From positions 28,801-92,800 of the forward strand of contig NZ_JAKRNI010000008.1 in the NCBI RefSeq assembly GCF_022346945.1: a DNA stretch of 64,000 nucleotides, written 5' to 3'. This DNA comes from Microbacterium sp. ACRRU (GTDB lineage: Bacteria; Actinomycetota; Actinomycetes; Actinomycetales; Microbacteriaceae). The position numbers and the translations under genes were made by a program. Shown piece by piece: positions 31,641-41,074 of the stretch (position 1 is the first letter of the stretch; every line of letters starts with the position of its first letter). The notes under the pieces were generated by a model. The model saw only the letters and a list, made by a program, of their open reading frames with translations, did not search any database and was not told where the DNA came from.

Positions 31641-33385
31641 CGCGCACCCCCGGGAAGGTCGCGCAGACGCGCCACGTCCGCGAGCTCGGGATGCCGCTCG
31701 AGCCCCGCGAGCGCGCGGCGCAGGGGCGGGACGCCCAGACCCGTGCGGGCGAGCAGCGGCGTGTCCGCGAAGACGGCGTCGACCGGCGCGTCGGCGACGA
31801 GGCGCCCGGCATCCATCACCACCACCCGATCCGCGTGCTCGGCGACCAGCTGCAGGTCGTGCGTCACCACGATGACGGTCGTCCCGGTGGCGCGCAGGTC
31901 GTCGAGCATCGCGAGCATCTCGTCGGCGCGGGCACGGTCCTGACCGAACGTGGGTTCGTCGAGCACGAGCAGACGCGCGCCGCCGATGAGCGCCGTCCCC
32001 ACCGACAGGCGCCGCTTCTGGCCCCCCGACAGGAGGAACGGGTGCGCGTCCGCCCGCTCGGTGAGTCCGAAGCGATCGAGCATCTCGTCGACGCGGGCGC
32101 GGATCTGCGCCTCGGGCACGCGGAGTCGGCGCAGGCCGTGGGCGAGCTCGTCGAACACCGACGTCGCGAGGAACTGGTGCTCGGGGTTCTGGAACACGAA
32201 CCCGACGTGCCGCGAGAGCTCCCGCTCGGGTATCCGCCGCACGTCTCGCCCGTCGAGCTGCACGGTACCGCGCGGCGGGCGCCGGACCCCGGCAAGCGCT
32301 TGCGCCAGGGTGGTCTTCCCGGCGCCGTTGCGGCCGACGACGGCGACGAACGACCCCGCAGGAACCTCGAGGTCGACATCGCGCAGCACCGTCACGCGCC
32401 CCCGCGAGATCGTCAGCCCCCGCGCGCGCAGAATCACCTCACCGCCCGCGGGCGTCGTGGGCGGACGAGGGGCGGATGCCGTCACGGGCGGTGCCGTGTC
32501 ATCGAGAGCGGCCCGCAACTCCTCGGCGGTCAGGGGCAGACGCGCGAGCGCGTAGCCGGCGCGGCGCAGTCGCAGCGCCGCGAGGGTCGCGGTGGGCAGC
32601 CACACCCCGAGCTCGTGCAGTTCCGACGCGCGTTCGCGGAGCACCTCGTCGACGTCCCCGTCGGCGATGACGCGCCCCTCGCCGTCGAGCGCGACGACCC
32701 GGTCGACCAGGGGCATCGCGGCATCCAGGTCGTGTTCGATGAGCACGACCGCGCGGTCGCCGCGCGCCACGATCTCGCCGAGGGCCGCGTAGACCTCGAC
32801 GACCCCGGCCGGGTCGAGGCTCGCGGTGGGTTCGTCCAGGACGAGGAGCGGGGATGCCATGGCCAGGGCGCACGCGATCGCGAGGCGCTGACGGCCCCCG
32901 CCGGACAGGACATCGGGGGAATCGTGGCGTCGTTCCCACAGCCCGACGCGCCGCAGCGCCGTCTCCGCGCGCGCGAGCACCTCGTCCACGGGCAGCCGCA
33001 GATTCTCGGGTCCGAAGCACGCCTCGTCGAGCACGGTGCCGGTGATGAGCTGGGTGTCGGGGTCCTGGAAGACCATGGCCACCGCGGGCGCGAGGTCCGC
33101 GACGGGGGTGGCGCCGGCATCCTGCCCGCCCACGACCACGGTTCCGGTGACCTCCGCGGGGACGGAGTGAGGGATCAGTCCGTTCATCGTGAGGGCCAGG
33201 GTGGACTTGCCCGATCCGCTCGGTCCGAGCACCAGTACGACTTCGCCGGGTCGCACCTCGAAGCTCACGTCGGCGGGCGTCGCACGGTCGGCCTCGAGGT
33301 GCGTGACGGCCACGTTCCGCAGACGCAGCAGGGCGTCGACGCCCGCGCGGGGCGCCGCGGCGGTCGGGTGCGGGTGGGCGGTCAC
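31637..33385 (-). CDS. ECF transporter ATPase with two fused nucleotide-binding domains
   Basis: A 582-residue tandem ABC ATPase. Domain 1 has GPSGSGKST, LSGGGRQRLAIA and LLVLDEPTASLD. Domain 2 has GRNGAGKTT, LSGGQKRRLSVG and LLVLDEPTFGQD. The fused arrangement is that of YkoD-type ECF ATPases of thiamine-precursor transporters. It is first in a minus-strand operon with EcfT. A TAGACT -10 box (33410-33415, minus strand) lies upstream, and no thiamine riboswitch is recognisable. The S-component is not adjacent; the likely one is at 36731-37285. Confidence 0.92.
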   Translation of the reverse strand: MTAHPHPTAAAPRAGVDALLRLRNVAVTHLEADRATPADVSFEVRPGEVVLVLGPSGSGKSTLALTMNGLIPHSVPAEVTGTVVVGGQDAGATPVADLAPAVAMVFQDPDTQLITGTVLDEACFGPENLRLPVDEVLARAETALRRVGLWERRHDSPDVLSGGGRQRLAIACALAMASPLLVLDEPTASLDPAGVVEVYAALGEIVARGDRAVVLIEHDLDAAMPLVDRVVALDGEGRVIADGDVDEVLRERASELHELGVWLPTATLAALRLRRAGYALARLPLTAEELRAALDDTAPPVTASAPRPPTTPAGGEVILRARGLTISRGRVTVLRDVDLEVPAGSFVAVVGRNGAGKTTLAQALAGVRRPPRGTVQLDGRDVRRIPERELSRHVGFVFQNPEHQFLATSVFDELAHGLRRLRVPEAQIRARVDEMLDRFGLTERADAHPFLLSGGQKRRLSVGTALIGGARLLVLDEPTFGQDRARADEMLAMLDDLRATGTTVIVVTHDLQLVAEHADRVVVMDAGRLVADAPVDAVFADTPLLARTGLGVPPLRRALAGLERHPELADVARLRDLPGGAR

Positions 33386-33601
33386 GGCTGTCCTGTCGGC
33401 GAGGATGCCAGTCTAGTTAGGCGGCCCTTACCCTTCGGGCTCGACCTCTCGACGTCGAAGCGTGGGGTGCGGGGCATCGATGGTCCGCGCGGTTGCTTCT
33501 CGCCCCTTCCGCGTCTCGCGACGAGACGTGGCATCCTCACCTGGGCTACGCGGCAACCGTTGCGGCCGGCTGCAATCCGAGCTGAGGGGGAGAGGACGAC
33601 G

Positions 33602-33874
33602 ATGAGGGCTCGCACATCTGTCATCTTCCGCCTGGTCCTGGGGCTGGCGCTGCTCGCCGCCGGCGTTGCCGTGGCGATCGCCGTCGGAACCCGCATCGTC
33701 GCGGCTGCGGTCCGAGCCGACGCGCTCGGTCTCGATGGGACACCGGAACTGCCCTCTGTTCTGCTCGCGAGCGGAGGGGGCGTTCTGGGCCTCGTCGGGT
33801 TCCTCATCGCCGCAACGAACTATGTCCGGTGGCGCATCGCGTCACGCGAGGCCGCAGCGGCGGCGTCATCCTGA
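33602..33874 (+). CDS. small two-helix membrane protein
   Basis: A 90-residue protein with hydrophobic segments VIFRLVLGLALLAAGVAVAIAVG and VLLASGGGVLGLVGFLIAATNYV joined by a polar loop. No family is recognised. GGAGAGG at 8 nt supports the ATG. It stands alone between the ECF ATPase promoter and a hairpin terminator. Confidence 0.7.
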   Translation: MRARTSVIFRLVLGLALLAAGVAVAIAVGTRIVAAAVRADALGLDGTPELPSVLLASGGGVLGLVGFLIAATNYVRWRIASREAAAAASS

Positions 33875-33880
33875 GCGATC

Positions 33881-33910
33881 GGGGGAACGCCCGCGATGTG
33901 CGGGCGTCCC
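33881..33910 (+). terminator. GC-rich hairpin after the small membrane protein gene
   Basis: GGGAACGCCCGC (33883-33894) pairs with GCGGGCGTCCC (33900-33910) around GATGT, with one bulged base. It starts 7 nt after the stop codon. Confidence 0.65.
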
Positions 33911-33982
33911 TCTTCCCGCGGTCGTGGCTTCGAGTGCCGTAACGAACGGCCGTCGGCATCTGGACGCTCGGATTGCGCAAAC

Positions 33983-33998
33983 GGTACATTCGAGTACC
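33983..33998. promoter_or_regulatory. GGTAC-N6-GTACC inverted repeat upstream of the metallophosphoesterase
   Basis: GGTAC (33983-33987) and GTACC (33994-33998) flank ATTCGA. The repeat begins 38 nt before the GTG start, in a locally less GC-rich stretch (GGATTGCGCAAACGG just upstream). It is a plausible operator; no regulator is nearby. Confidence 0.35.
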
Positions 33999-34020
33999 TT
34001 CCGCCCGAACGGATGATCCT

Positions 34021-35802
34021 GTGCCCGGTCTGTCCCGCCGCCAATTCCTGCACGCCACCGTCGCCGCTGCCGCCGCCACGGGGCTGAGCTTCGATGTCCT
34101 CGCGCCGCAGCTCGCCCGCGCGGCCGTGCCGCCGGCCGACGTCCCGACGACGCTGCTGCAGACGATCCGGCAGGGGGCGATCCTCTCCGGCCGATACCGC
34201 ACGCTCACCACCGGCCCGGGCGAGCCGTACGTCCCGCGGATCGACGTGCTGCGGCGCACCCCGTCGCCGGCCCGTGCCACCGCGCGCCGGTCGCTGCTGT
34301 ATCTCGGGCACCTGTCCGACCTGCACGTCATCGAGGCGCAGTCGCCCGGGCGGATCGAACCCATGATCGTGCAAGACCATTCGGCGTGGGGCTCGGCCTT
34401 TCACCCGCAGGACCCGCTGAGTCCGCACGCGACGGCGGCGATGGTGCAGGCGTTCTCGGACGCCCGCTACAGCCCGCTCACGGGGGCGCCGATGAGCGCC
34501 GCGATCGTCACCGGCGACAGCGCCGACATGCACTCGCACCTCGAGCTGCGCTGGTACATCGACCTCATGGACGGCCTGTCCGTCGACCCCGCCACGAGCG
34601 GCCCGACGTGGCAGGGCGTGCAGGCCTGGAGCGAGGCCACGTGGGCGTATCGCCCCGGTGACCCCCGCGGCGGCGCGTTCGGCGACTACGGCTTCCCGCA
34701 GCTGCCGGATCTTCTTTCCCAGGCGATCGGCGCGAAGGTGGCGTCGGTCGGCCTCCCGGCGCCCTGGTACGCCGTGTATGGCAACCACGACACGCTGCTC
34801 CTCGGCACGTTCGACATCAGCCCGCAACTGCGCTCGCTCGCCGTGGGCGCGCGCAAGTCGTACACCCTGGATGCCACGGCATCCACGGCGCTCGAGGGGT
34901 GGGCCGCGGGAACGAGCGTCCTTGCCCAGACGCTGGCGGCACTTGGGCTGGCATCCGGAGGCCCGGGATTCAAAGACGTCACCGCCAACCCCCAGCGCTT
35001 CCTGTTCGCGCAGCGCGACTTCATGGCCGAGCACTTCCGCACCGAGCCGACCCCCGGGCCGATCGGACACGGATTCACCGCGCACAACCTCACCTCGGGT
35101 GAGACATGGTGGCAGGCCGACCTCAGCCCGCGGGTGCGCGCGTTCGGACTCGACACGTGCAACGCCGTCGCCGGCCCCGACGGCGCGGTGCCCGAATCGC
35201 AGATGCGCTGGCTGCGCGCGCAGCTCGAGATCGCGCAGCGCGACCAGGTGCTGGCGCTGATCTTCAGCCACCACAACAGCCTCACGCTCGAGAACCGCGC
35301 CACCCGCCCGGGCGTCGACGAGAAGCTCTACGGCGCCGAGGAGTTCGTCGCGATGCTGCGGGAATTCCCCGTCGTCGTCGGCTGGCTCAACGGTCACACG
35401 CACCTCAACCAGATCCTCGCCCACACCACCGACACCGGAGGGTTCTGGGAGATCACGACGGCGTCGTGCATCGACTTCCCGCAACAGCAGCAGGTCGTCG
35501 AGCTGGTCGACAACCGCGACGGCACGCTGTCGTTGTTCACGACCGTGCTCGACCACGCGTCGCCCGCGGTACCGGGGTCCTCCGGCTCGGTCGCCGACCT
35601 CGCCGCGCGCAGCCGCGAGCTCGCCGCGAACGACTGGGCCGAGACGCCGCTCATGCGTCGCGGGTCTGCGCTCGACCGGAACACCGAGCTGCTCCTGCCG
35701 GCGCCGTTCGACCTGTCGGTGATCACCGACGCGCAGCTCGAGGCGCAGCACGTCGCCGAGCGTGCGCGGATCCTCGCGTACGAGAAGGAGCGGGGCCTGT
35801 GA
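34021..35802 (+). CDS. secreted TIGR03767-family metallophosphoesterase
   Basis: A 593-residue exported phosphoesterase. A twin-arginine signal (LSRRQFLHATVAAAAATGLSF) starts the protein. The metal-binding motifs are YLGHLSDLHVIEAQS (DxH), VTGDSAD (GDxxD), YGNHDTLLLG (GNHD), FSHHNS and WLNGHTHLN (GHxH). It was probably exported folded with its metal ions. The family is found in actinobacteria; its substrate is unknown. Two small genes follow with 4-nt overlaps, forming a three-gene operon. GTG 34021 is chosen because it puts the Arg pair at the normal distance. Confidence 0.9.
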   Translation: MPGLSRRQFLHATVAAAAATGLSFDVLAPQLARAAVPPADVPTTLLQTIRQGAILSGRYRTLTTGPGEPYVPRIDVLRRTPSPARATARRSLLYLGHLSDLHVIEAQSPGRIEPMIVQDHSAWGSAFHPQDPLSPHATAAMVQAFSDARYSPLTGAPMSAAIVTGDSADMHSHLELRWYIDLMDGLSVDPATSGPTWQGVQAWSEATWAYRPGDPRGGAFGDYGFPQLPDLLSQAIGAKVASVGLPAPWYAVYGNHDTLLLGTFDISPQLRSLAVGARKSYTLDATASTALEGWAAGTSVLAQTLAALGLASGGPGFKDVTANPQRFLFAQRDFMAEHFRTEPTPGPIGHGFTAHNLTSGETWWQADLSPRVRAFGLDTCNAVAGPDGAVPESQMRWLRAQLEIAQRDQVLALIFSHHNSLTLENRATRPGVDEKLYGAEEFVAMLREFPVVVGWLNGHTHLNQILAHTTDTGGFWEITTASCIDFPQQQQVVELVDNRDGTLSLFTTVLDHASPAVPGSSGSVADLAARSRELAANDWAETPLMRRGSALDRNTELLLPAPFDLSVITDAQLEAQHVAERARILAYEKERGL

Positions 35803-36146
35803 GACGCATCATCGGCGGGGCCGTGCTCGTGACCGCCCTCGCGCTGACCGGCTGCTCGCAGGTCGCCGCGATCGCCCCGGTCGGAGGCACCCACCTCACC
35901 GAGGTGCGCTTCGCCACGATCGACGTCCTCGAGGAGAAGGGCATCGCCCTGGAAGCCGTCCCGACGTGCGCGCGGGCGGAGGACGGCGACGTCACGTGCG
36001 CCGGCACCACGGCCGATGGCACGGCGATCACGGCGACCTCGTCGGCATCCGACCCCGACAGCTTTTCGGTCACGGTCGGCTCCGAAACGGTGTTCTCCGG
36101 CAGCGTCAGCGCCGTCATCGACCGGGCCGCGGGAGTCACCTCGTGA
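35799..36146 (+). CDS. small lipoprotein of unknown function
   Basis: A 115-residue protein with signal peptide VRRIIGGAVLVTALALTGC and lipobox LTGC. The mature part has two further Cys (VPTCARAEDGDVTCAG), likely a disulfide, and a small beta-rich domain (GTAITATSSASDPDSFSVTVGSE). It starts inside the metallophosphoesterase stop (GTGA) and is followed by another overlapping start, so it is part of the same extracytoplasmic operon. Confidence 0.75.
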   Translation: MRRIIGGAVLVTALALTGCSQVAAIAPVGGTHLTEVRFATIDVLEEKGIALEAVPTCARAEDGDVTCAGTTADGTAITATSSASDPDSFSVTVGSETVFSGSVSAVIDRAAGVTS

Positions 36147-36706
36147 GGCGGGTGCTGCTGCTCGCGGCGGTCGTGCTGGTCAATGCCGTGGTTCAGGCGC
36201 TGTGCGTGATCCCCGGCGTCACGCCGGCGGCATCCCCGGCCTTCGGCGCGCTGCTCGCGGCATCACTCCTCGCCCTCGTCGCCGCCAGCACCGCGACGCT
36301 CGTGCTCGTCGGGGAACCGGGACAGCCGCGACCCCGCGCGCTCAGGGCGCTCGCCGCCGCGACGCTCGCGCTCATGATCGTGGGGGCGCTCGCGGTGCTG
36401 TCGACCGCGACGCTCATTCCCGCGCTGCTCGTCGCGTTCGTCATCGCCGCACCGGCGGGGAACGCGGATGCCGTGCCCTGGAGCGGGCCGCGCGCCTTCC
36501 TCTGGCATCCGGTTCGAGCCGTCCTGCTCGCCGTGGTCACCCTGCTCGGGCTCGTCCTGCTGCTGGTCGCGGCACTCCTGTTCGGCTTCTTCGTGACCGG
36601 GTGGCTCGGGTCTTTCGCGACGTGGGTCGTCGCCGGCGCGCTCGGCGCGGCCCTCGCGCGGGGGTGGGCGCGCCTCGCCCGGCGTCCGAGGGGGTCGCGT
36701 CGGTGA
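36143..36706 (+). CDS. multi-helix membrane protein of unknown function
   Basis: A 187-residue protein with about five hydrophobic segments (VLLLAAVVLVNAVVQALCV, FGALLAASLLALVAASTATLVLV, LAAATLALMIVGALAVL, AVLLAVVTLLGLVLLLVAALLFGFFV, FATWVVAGALGAALA) and a basic tail. No family is recognised. It is last in the operon with the metallophosphoesterase and the lipoprotein. Confidence 0.72.
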   Translation: MRRVLLLAAVVLVNAVVQALCVIPGVTPAASPAFGALLAASLLALVAASTATLVLVGEPGQPRPRALRALAAATLALMIVGALAVLSTATLIPALLVAFVIAAPAGNADAVPWSGPRAFLWHPVRAVLLAVVTLLGLVLLLVAALLFGFFVTGWLGSFATWVVAGALGAALARGWARLARRPRGSRR

Positions 36707-36730
36707 GGACGTGCCGAGCGGGCGCGTGAG

Positions 36731-37285
36731 TCAGCGCCGCGACAGGCCCCGCGCCACCCCGGCGCCGCGCAGGCCCGACCCGATCGCCAGGCCGAGGGCG
36801 GTCCACGCCACCGGCCCTACGACGCCGACGACGAGATAGGTGACCTGCGCCCACGGCGCCAGCGCGCCGATGTCGGCGGCGAACCACACCGCGACCGCAA
36901 CGACGGCGCCGATGATGACGGCCGAGACGAAGAAGCGGGCGGTCGCCCAGACGCGATACCGGGTGAGCGCGGCGACACCCTCCTGGATGCCGCCGAACAG
37001 CACCGCGGTGCCGAGGAAGCGGAAGGTCCACTGCGGGGCCATCGCGCTGGCCACCAGTGCCGCCAGGACATGGGTGAGCAGGGCCACCCACGGTCGACGC
37101 ACCACCTGCTGCGCGATGATGCCCGGAAGCACGTGCGAGCCCAGCACCAGGCCATAGGCCCACGGGGCGGTCGCCAGCACGACGAGGGTGAGCCAACCGG
37201 CCGCGCCGCCGAGGATCCCCGTCCCCACGCCGATGGCGGCGCAGACCAGCAGCACTCGGGTGGACAGACGGGATGCCGACGACAC
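36731..37285 (-). CDS. ECF transporter S component, YkoE-like
   Basis: A 184-residue substrate-binding membrane subunit. The helices and the APWAYGLVLGSHVLPGIIAQQVVRRPWVALLTHVLAALVA and VLFGGIQEGVAALTRYRVWA segments look like YkoE, the S component for hydroxymethylpyrimidine/thiamine in the YkoEDC system. It is on the same strand as the fused ATPase and T component but 3.3 kb upstream of them, separated by plus-strand genes. TACGCT 6 nt before this GTG suggests a leaderless transcript. Confidence 0.75.
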   Translation of the reverse strand: MSSASRLSTRVLLVCAAIGVGTGILGGAAGWLTLVVLATAPWAYGLVLGSHVLPGIIAQQVVRRPWVALLTHVLAALVASAMAPQWTFRFLGTAVLFGGIQEGVAALTRYRVWATARFFVSAVIIGAVVAVAVWFAADIGALAPWAQVTYLVVGVVGPVAWTALGLAIGSGLRGAGVARGLSRR

Positions 37286-37344
37286 GGGGTCAGCGTATCG
37301 CCACCGCGGCATCCGGTTCTCGGACCGCGTCCCAAAAGAAATCG

Positions 37345-37372
37345 TTGGTGATGAATTTGCCGTGAGTTATGT
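37345..37372 (+). promoter_or_regulatory. candidate promoter of the subtilase gene
   Basis: TTGGTG (37345-37350) and TTATGT (37367-37372) with a 16-bp spacer lie in a distinctly AT-richer stretch 66 nt before the start codon. Confidence 0.4.
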
Positions 37373-37437
37373 TTGTGCGACGCGCGCCGCCGATGTCGCG
37401 CACATCGCTCAATTCATCCCCCCGTTTGGAGCGCACT

Positions 37438-40400
37438 ATGGGTCGTACCCTGCGTTCGGCCGCGGTCATCGTCATGGCCGGGCTGTTCACCACTGCCGGA
37501 GTCACTTCCGCGCAGGCCGCCGTCGTGGGCGAGGGGGTGACCCCTCCCCGACCCATCGAATCCGCCACCGGCCGCTACATCGTCGTCCTGGACGAAGCCC
37601 CCGTCGCCACCTACGACGGTGGCGAAGCCGGCCTTCGCGCGACGAAGTCCGACGACGCGCGGCTCGACACCGACTCCGACGCCGTCCGCGAGTACTCGGC
37701 GTTCCTCGAGCAGCGCCAGCAGGATGTCGCCGCCGAAGCGGGCGTCGACACCGACTACTCGTACACGCTCGCCGTCAACGGCTTCAGCGCCGCGATGGCG
37801 CCCGACCAGGCCGCGAAGCTCGCCGCCACGAAGGGCGTCCAGCGGGTCGTCCCCGACGAGATCCGCCACCCGTCCGCCGTGCCGTCGACCGAGTACCTCG
37901 GGCTCGAGGGCGACGGCGGCGTCTGGGAGCGGGTCGGTGGCATCGACGCGGCCGGTGAGGGCGTCGTCGTCGGTGTCGTCGACACCGGGATCGCGCCCGA
38001 GAACCCCTCCTTCGCGGGGGACCCGCTGGGAACGACGGCCGGCGACGAGCCCTACCTCGACGGCAACGACGTCGTCTACCGCAAGGCCGACGGCACCGAT
38101 TTCCGGTCGCCGCGCGTCGCGACGGGGAACGGCTGGTCGGTCGACGACTACTCCACCAAGCTCGTCGGAGCCCGCTACTTCGACCAGGGTGCGGCCGCGA
38201 CCGGCTTCACGTTCGAGGCCGACTACCGCTCGCCGCGAGACGGCGACGCACACGGCTCCCACACCGCCAGCACCGCCGCGGGAAACAACGGCGTCGAGGC
38301 CAGCGTCGAAGGCATCGACTTCGGAGCCATCTCCGGCGTCGCCCCGGCCGCCAAGGTCGCCGCGTACAAGGCCTGCTACTCGGGGCCGGATCCGCTCGTC
38401 ACCACCGACGACATCTGCGCGCTGAGCGACCTGCTCGGGGCTATCAACGCCGCGGTGTCCGACGGTGTCGACGTGCTCAACTACTCCATCGGCGGCGGGG
38501 CGGCCACCACCACCCTCGCGCTCGAGGACGCGGCGTTCTTCAACGCCGCCGCTGCGGGCGTCTTCGTCGCCGTCTCGGCGGGGAACTCCGGTCCCGACGC
38601 CTCGACCGCCGACCACGCGTCGCCGTGGTACACCACCGTCGCGGCCTCCACGATCCCCACCTACGAGGGCACCGTGACGCTGCCGAACGGCTTCCAGGCT
38701 GCGGGCGCGTCGGTCTCGGTCCCCGCGGGGGAAGAGGTCACCGGTCCCGTCGTGTACGCGGGCGACATCGCGGCATCCGGGACGGATTCCGCGGACGCGG
38801 CGCTGTGCCTTCTGGGGTCGCTCGACGCCACGCAGGCCGCAGGCAAGATCGTCGTGTGCGACCGCGGGCAGAACGCGCGCGTGGAGAAGTCGCAGGCCGT
38901 GAAGGACGCCGGCGGCGTCGGCATGATCCTGGTCAACGTCACCCCGGCCTCGGTCGACAACGACTTCCACACCGTGCCGACCGTGCACATCGACGCGCGC
39001 TACCGCGACGACCTGCTCGCCTACGTCCAGGGAACCCCGGATGCCACGGCCACGCTGATCGGTGAGAACGTCACGGGCGAAGAGACCCCGACGCCGCAGG
39101 TCGCGGGCTTCTCGAGCCGCGGACCGATGCTCGCCGACGGCAGTGACGTGCTCAAGCCCGACGTCTCCGCCCCGGGTGTGGCGATCCTCGCCGCCGCGGC
39201 GAACGCCGAGGGCGCGGAGCCGACGTTCGAGTTCCTCTCGGGAACCTCGATGTCGTCGCCGCACGTCGCCGGTCTCGCCGCGCTGTACCTGGGGGAGCGG
39301 CCGCTGGCCACCCCCGCCGAGGTGAAGTCGGCCATGATGACGACGGCGTACGACACGGTCGACGCCGAGGGCGCGCCCGCGCAGGACCCGTTCGCGCAGG
39401 GTGCCGGCCACGTCGACCCGACGAAGTACTTCGACCCGGGTCTGCTCTACCTCAACGGACCCGCCGAGTGGGCGGCATTCCTGCAGGGCAAGGGCCTCGA
39501 GGACTTCGGTGTCGAGCCGATCGACGGCAGCGACCTCAACCTCGCGTCGATCTCGATCGGATCGCTTGCTAAGCCGCAGACCGTGACGCGCACCGTGACC
39601 TCCACGCAGGCCGGGACGTTCTCGGCATCCATCGATGTGCCGGGCCTGGATGCCACGGTCGAACCGTCCACGCTCACCTTCGGTGCCGCCGGCGAGACGC
39701 AGACCTTCACGGTGACGTTCTCGCGCACGACAGCCGCGGCCGAGGAGTGGACCACCGGCTTCCTCACGTGGACGAGCGGCGACACCGAGGTGCGCTCTCC
39801 GGTCGCGGTGCGACCCGCCACCGCGGAGGCTCCGGCCGAGGTGTCGGGCACGGGCCTGACGGGATCGACGGGCGTCGAGATCCTCCCCGGCGTGAGCGGC
39901 GACCTGCCGCTGACGGTGTCGGGTCTGGCCGCCGCGCAGCTCCTCGTCGACGCGGACAACCCGGTCGAGGGTCACTCGGGCGACCAGGACTCCGGCGACG
40001 CGGACGGTTACGTGCGGTGGATCGTGGACGTGCCCGAGGGGACCACTCTCTCGCGCTTCGACCTCGACTCGTCGGATGACGCCGGCAGCGACCTCGACCT
40101 GTTCGTGTCGCGCGTGGTGAGCGCCGACGACCTGCGCTACTACGAGCGGTTCACGGCGGCGACGGCCTCGGCGGACGAGCAGGTGTCGCTGACGAACCCG
40201 ACGCCCGGCACCTACCTCGTCGAGGCGAACGTCTACTCGTTCACGGCGCCGTTCACGTGGGACATGACCTACGCGAACGTGCAGCCCGGCGGCGAGGGCC
40301 AGCTCACGGCGACGCCGAACCCGGTCCCGGCCGAGCAGGGCGTGGCCACGTCGTACGAGCTCGCATGGCAGGGACTCCAGCCCGAGACGCGCTACCTCGG

Positions 40401-41010
40401 CGTCGTGCAGTACGGCGACTCGAACGTCCGGACGGTTCTGACGGTCGACTCCGGTCAGGCCGCGCCGGTCATCGTGGACGCGCCGACGGTCACCGGTACC
40501 GCGAAGGTCGGACGGACCCTCACGGCAACCACCGGCACGTGGGACCCTGCCGAGGTGACCACGACGTTCCAGTGGCTGCGTGGCGGTGAGCCGATCGAGG
40601 GGGCGACCTCGTCGACCTACCGCGTGAAGCGCGCCGACGTGGGTGCCATGCTCTCGGTGCGCGTGACCGCCACGGCGGAGGCGACGGGGCTCAGCGGCAC
40701 CGCCGACAGCGCGGGCGTGCCCGTGGTGGCATCCTCTCGCACGAGTGTCACGGTCGACCCGTGGGTGGGGCGCACGTCGAGCGCGTACACGCTCACGGTC
40801 AAGGTGCGGCCCTCGGCCGGCCCGGCCGCCACCGGCGAGGTGACCGTGACCGTCGCGGGCACGCCGTACACGGCGACGCTCGAGGACGGCCGCGCCACCA
40901 TCGCGCTCGACCCGCAGACGCGCGGCCTGCGCATCGTCGAGGCGACGTACGCCGGCAGCGAGACGGTCGAGGCGTCGAAGGCGTACAGCGCGTTCATCGT
41001 GCTGCGCTGA
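37438..41010 (+). CDS. large secreted subtilisin-like serine protease (S8)
   Basis: A 1190-residue extracellular protease. It has a signal peptide (residues 1-28, ending SAQA), an I9-type propeptide (RYIVVLDEAPVATYDGGEAG), and a S8 catalytic domain with D182 (VVDTGIA), H272 (HGSHTAS) and S604 (GTSMSSPHVAGLAALYL). A PA-type insert lies between His and Ser (residues about 440-540). The C-terminal half has a fibronectin-like domain, a PPC-like domain (DSSDDAGSDLDLFVS) and two Ig-like repeats (TVTGTAKVGRTLTATTGTWDP...). There is no LPxTG anchor, so it is released or loosely bound. GGAG at 7 nt precedes the ATG. It resembles plant cucumisin-like domain order. Confidence 0.93.
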   Translation: MGRTLRSAAVIVMAGLFTTAGVTSAQAAVVGEGVTPPRPIESATGRYIVVLDEAPVATYDGGEAGLRATKSDDARLDTDSDAVREYSAFLEQRQQDVAAEAGVDTDYSYTLAVNGFSAAMAPDQAAKLAATKGVQRVVPDEIRHPSAVPSTEYLGLEGDGGVWERVGGIDAAGEGVVVGVVDTGIAPENPSFAGDPLGTTAGDEPYLDGNDVVYRKADGTDFRSPRVATGNGWSVDDYSTKLVGARYFDQGAAATGFTFEADYRSPRDGDAHGSHTASTAAGNNGVEASVEGIDFGAISGVAPAAKVAAYKACYSGPDPLVTTDDICALSDLLGAINAAVSDGVDVLNYSIGGGAATTTLALEDAAFFNAAAAGVFVAVSAGNSGPDASTADHASPWYTTVAASTIPTYEGTVTLPNGFQAAGASVSVPAGEEVTGPVVYAGDIAASGTDSADAALCLLGSLDATQAAGKIVVCDRGQNARVEKSQAVKDAGGVGMILVNVTPASVDNDFHTVPTVHIDARYRDDLLAYVQGTPDATATLIGENVTGEETPTPQVAGFSSRGPMLADGSDVLKPDVSAPGVAILAAAANAEGAEPTFEFLSGTSMSSPHVAGLAALYLGERPLATPAEVKSAMMTTAYDTVDAEGAPAQDPFAQGAGHVDPTKYFDPGLLYLNGPAEWAAFLQGKGLEDFGVEPIDGSDLNLASISIGSLAKPQTVTRTVTSTQAGTFSASIDVPGLDATVEPSTLTFGAAGETQTFTVTFSRTTAAAEEWTTGFLTWTSGDTEVRSPVAVRPATAEAPAEVSGTGLTGSTGVEILPGVSGDLPLTVSGLAAAQLLVDADNPVEGHSGDQDSGDADGYVRWIVDVPEGTTLSRFDLDSSDDAGSDLDLFVSRVVSADDLRYYERFTAATASADEQVSLTNPTPGTYLVEANVYSFTAPFTWDMTYANVQPGGEGQLTATPNPVPAEQGVATSYELAWQGLQPETRYLGVVQYGDSNVRTVLTVDSGQAAPVIVDAPTVTGTAKVGRTLTATTGTWDPAEVTTTFQWLRGGEPIEGATSSTYRVKRADVGAMLSVRVTATAEATGLSGTADSAGVPVVASSRTSVTVDPWVGRTSSAYTLTVKVRPSAGPAATGEVTVTVAGTPYTATLEDGRATIALDPQTRGLRIVEATYAGSETVEASKAYSAFIVLR

Positions 41011-41074
41011 CCTCGCGCGGCGTCCGGGCTTCGGCTCGGGCGCCGCGCACGCGTGTGTGCCGCGTGCGCCGGGT

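Noticed and set aside
33386..33601. Thiamine (TPP) riboswitch upstream of the ECF ATPase
   Set aside because: The conserved CTGAGA and ACCCTTTGAACCTGAT blocks are not found on the minus strand of this gap.
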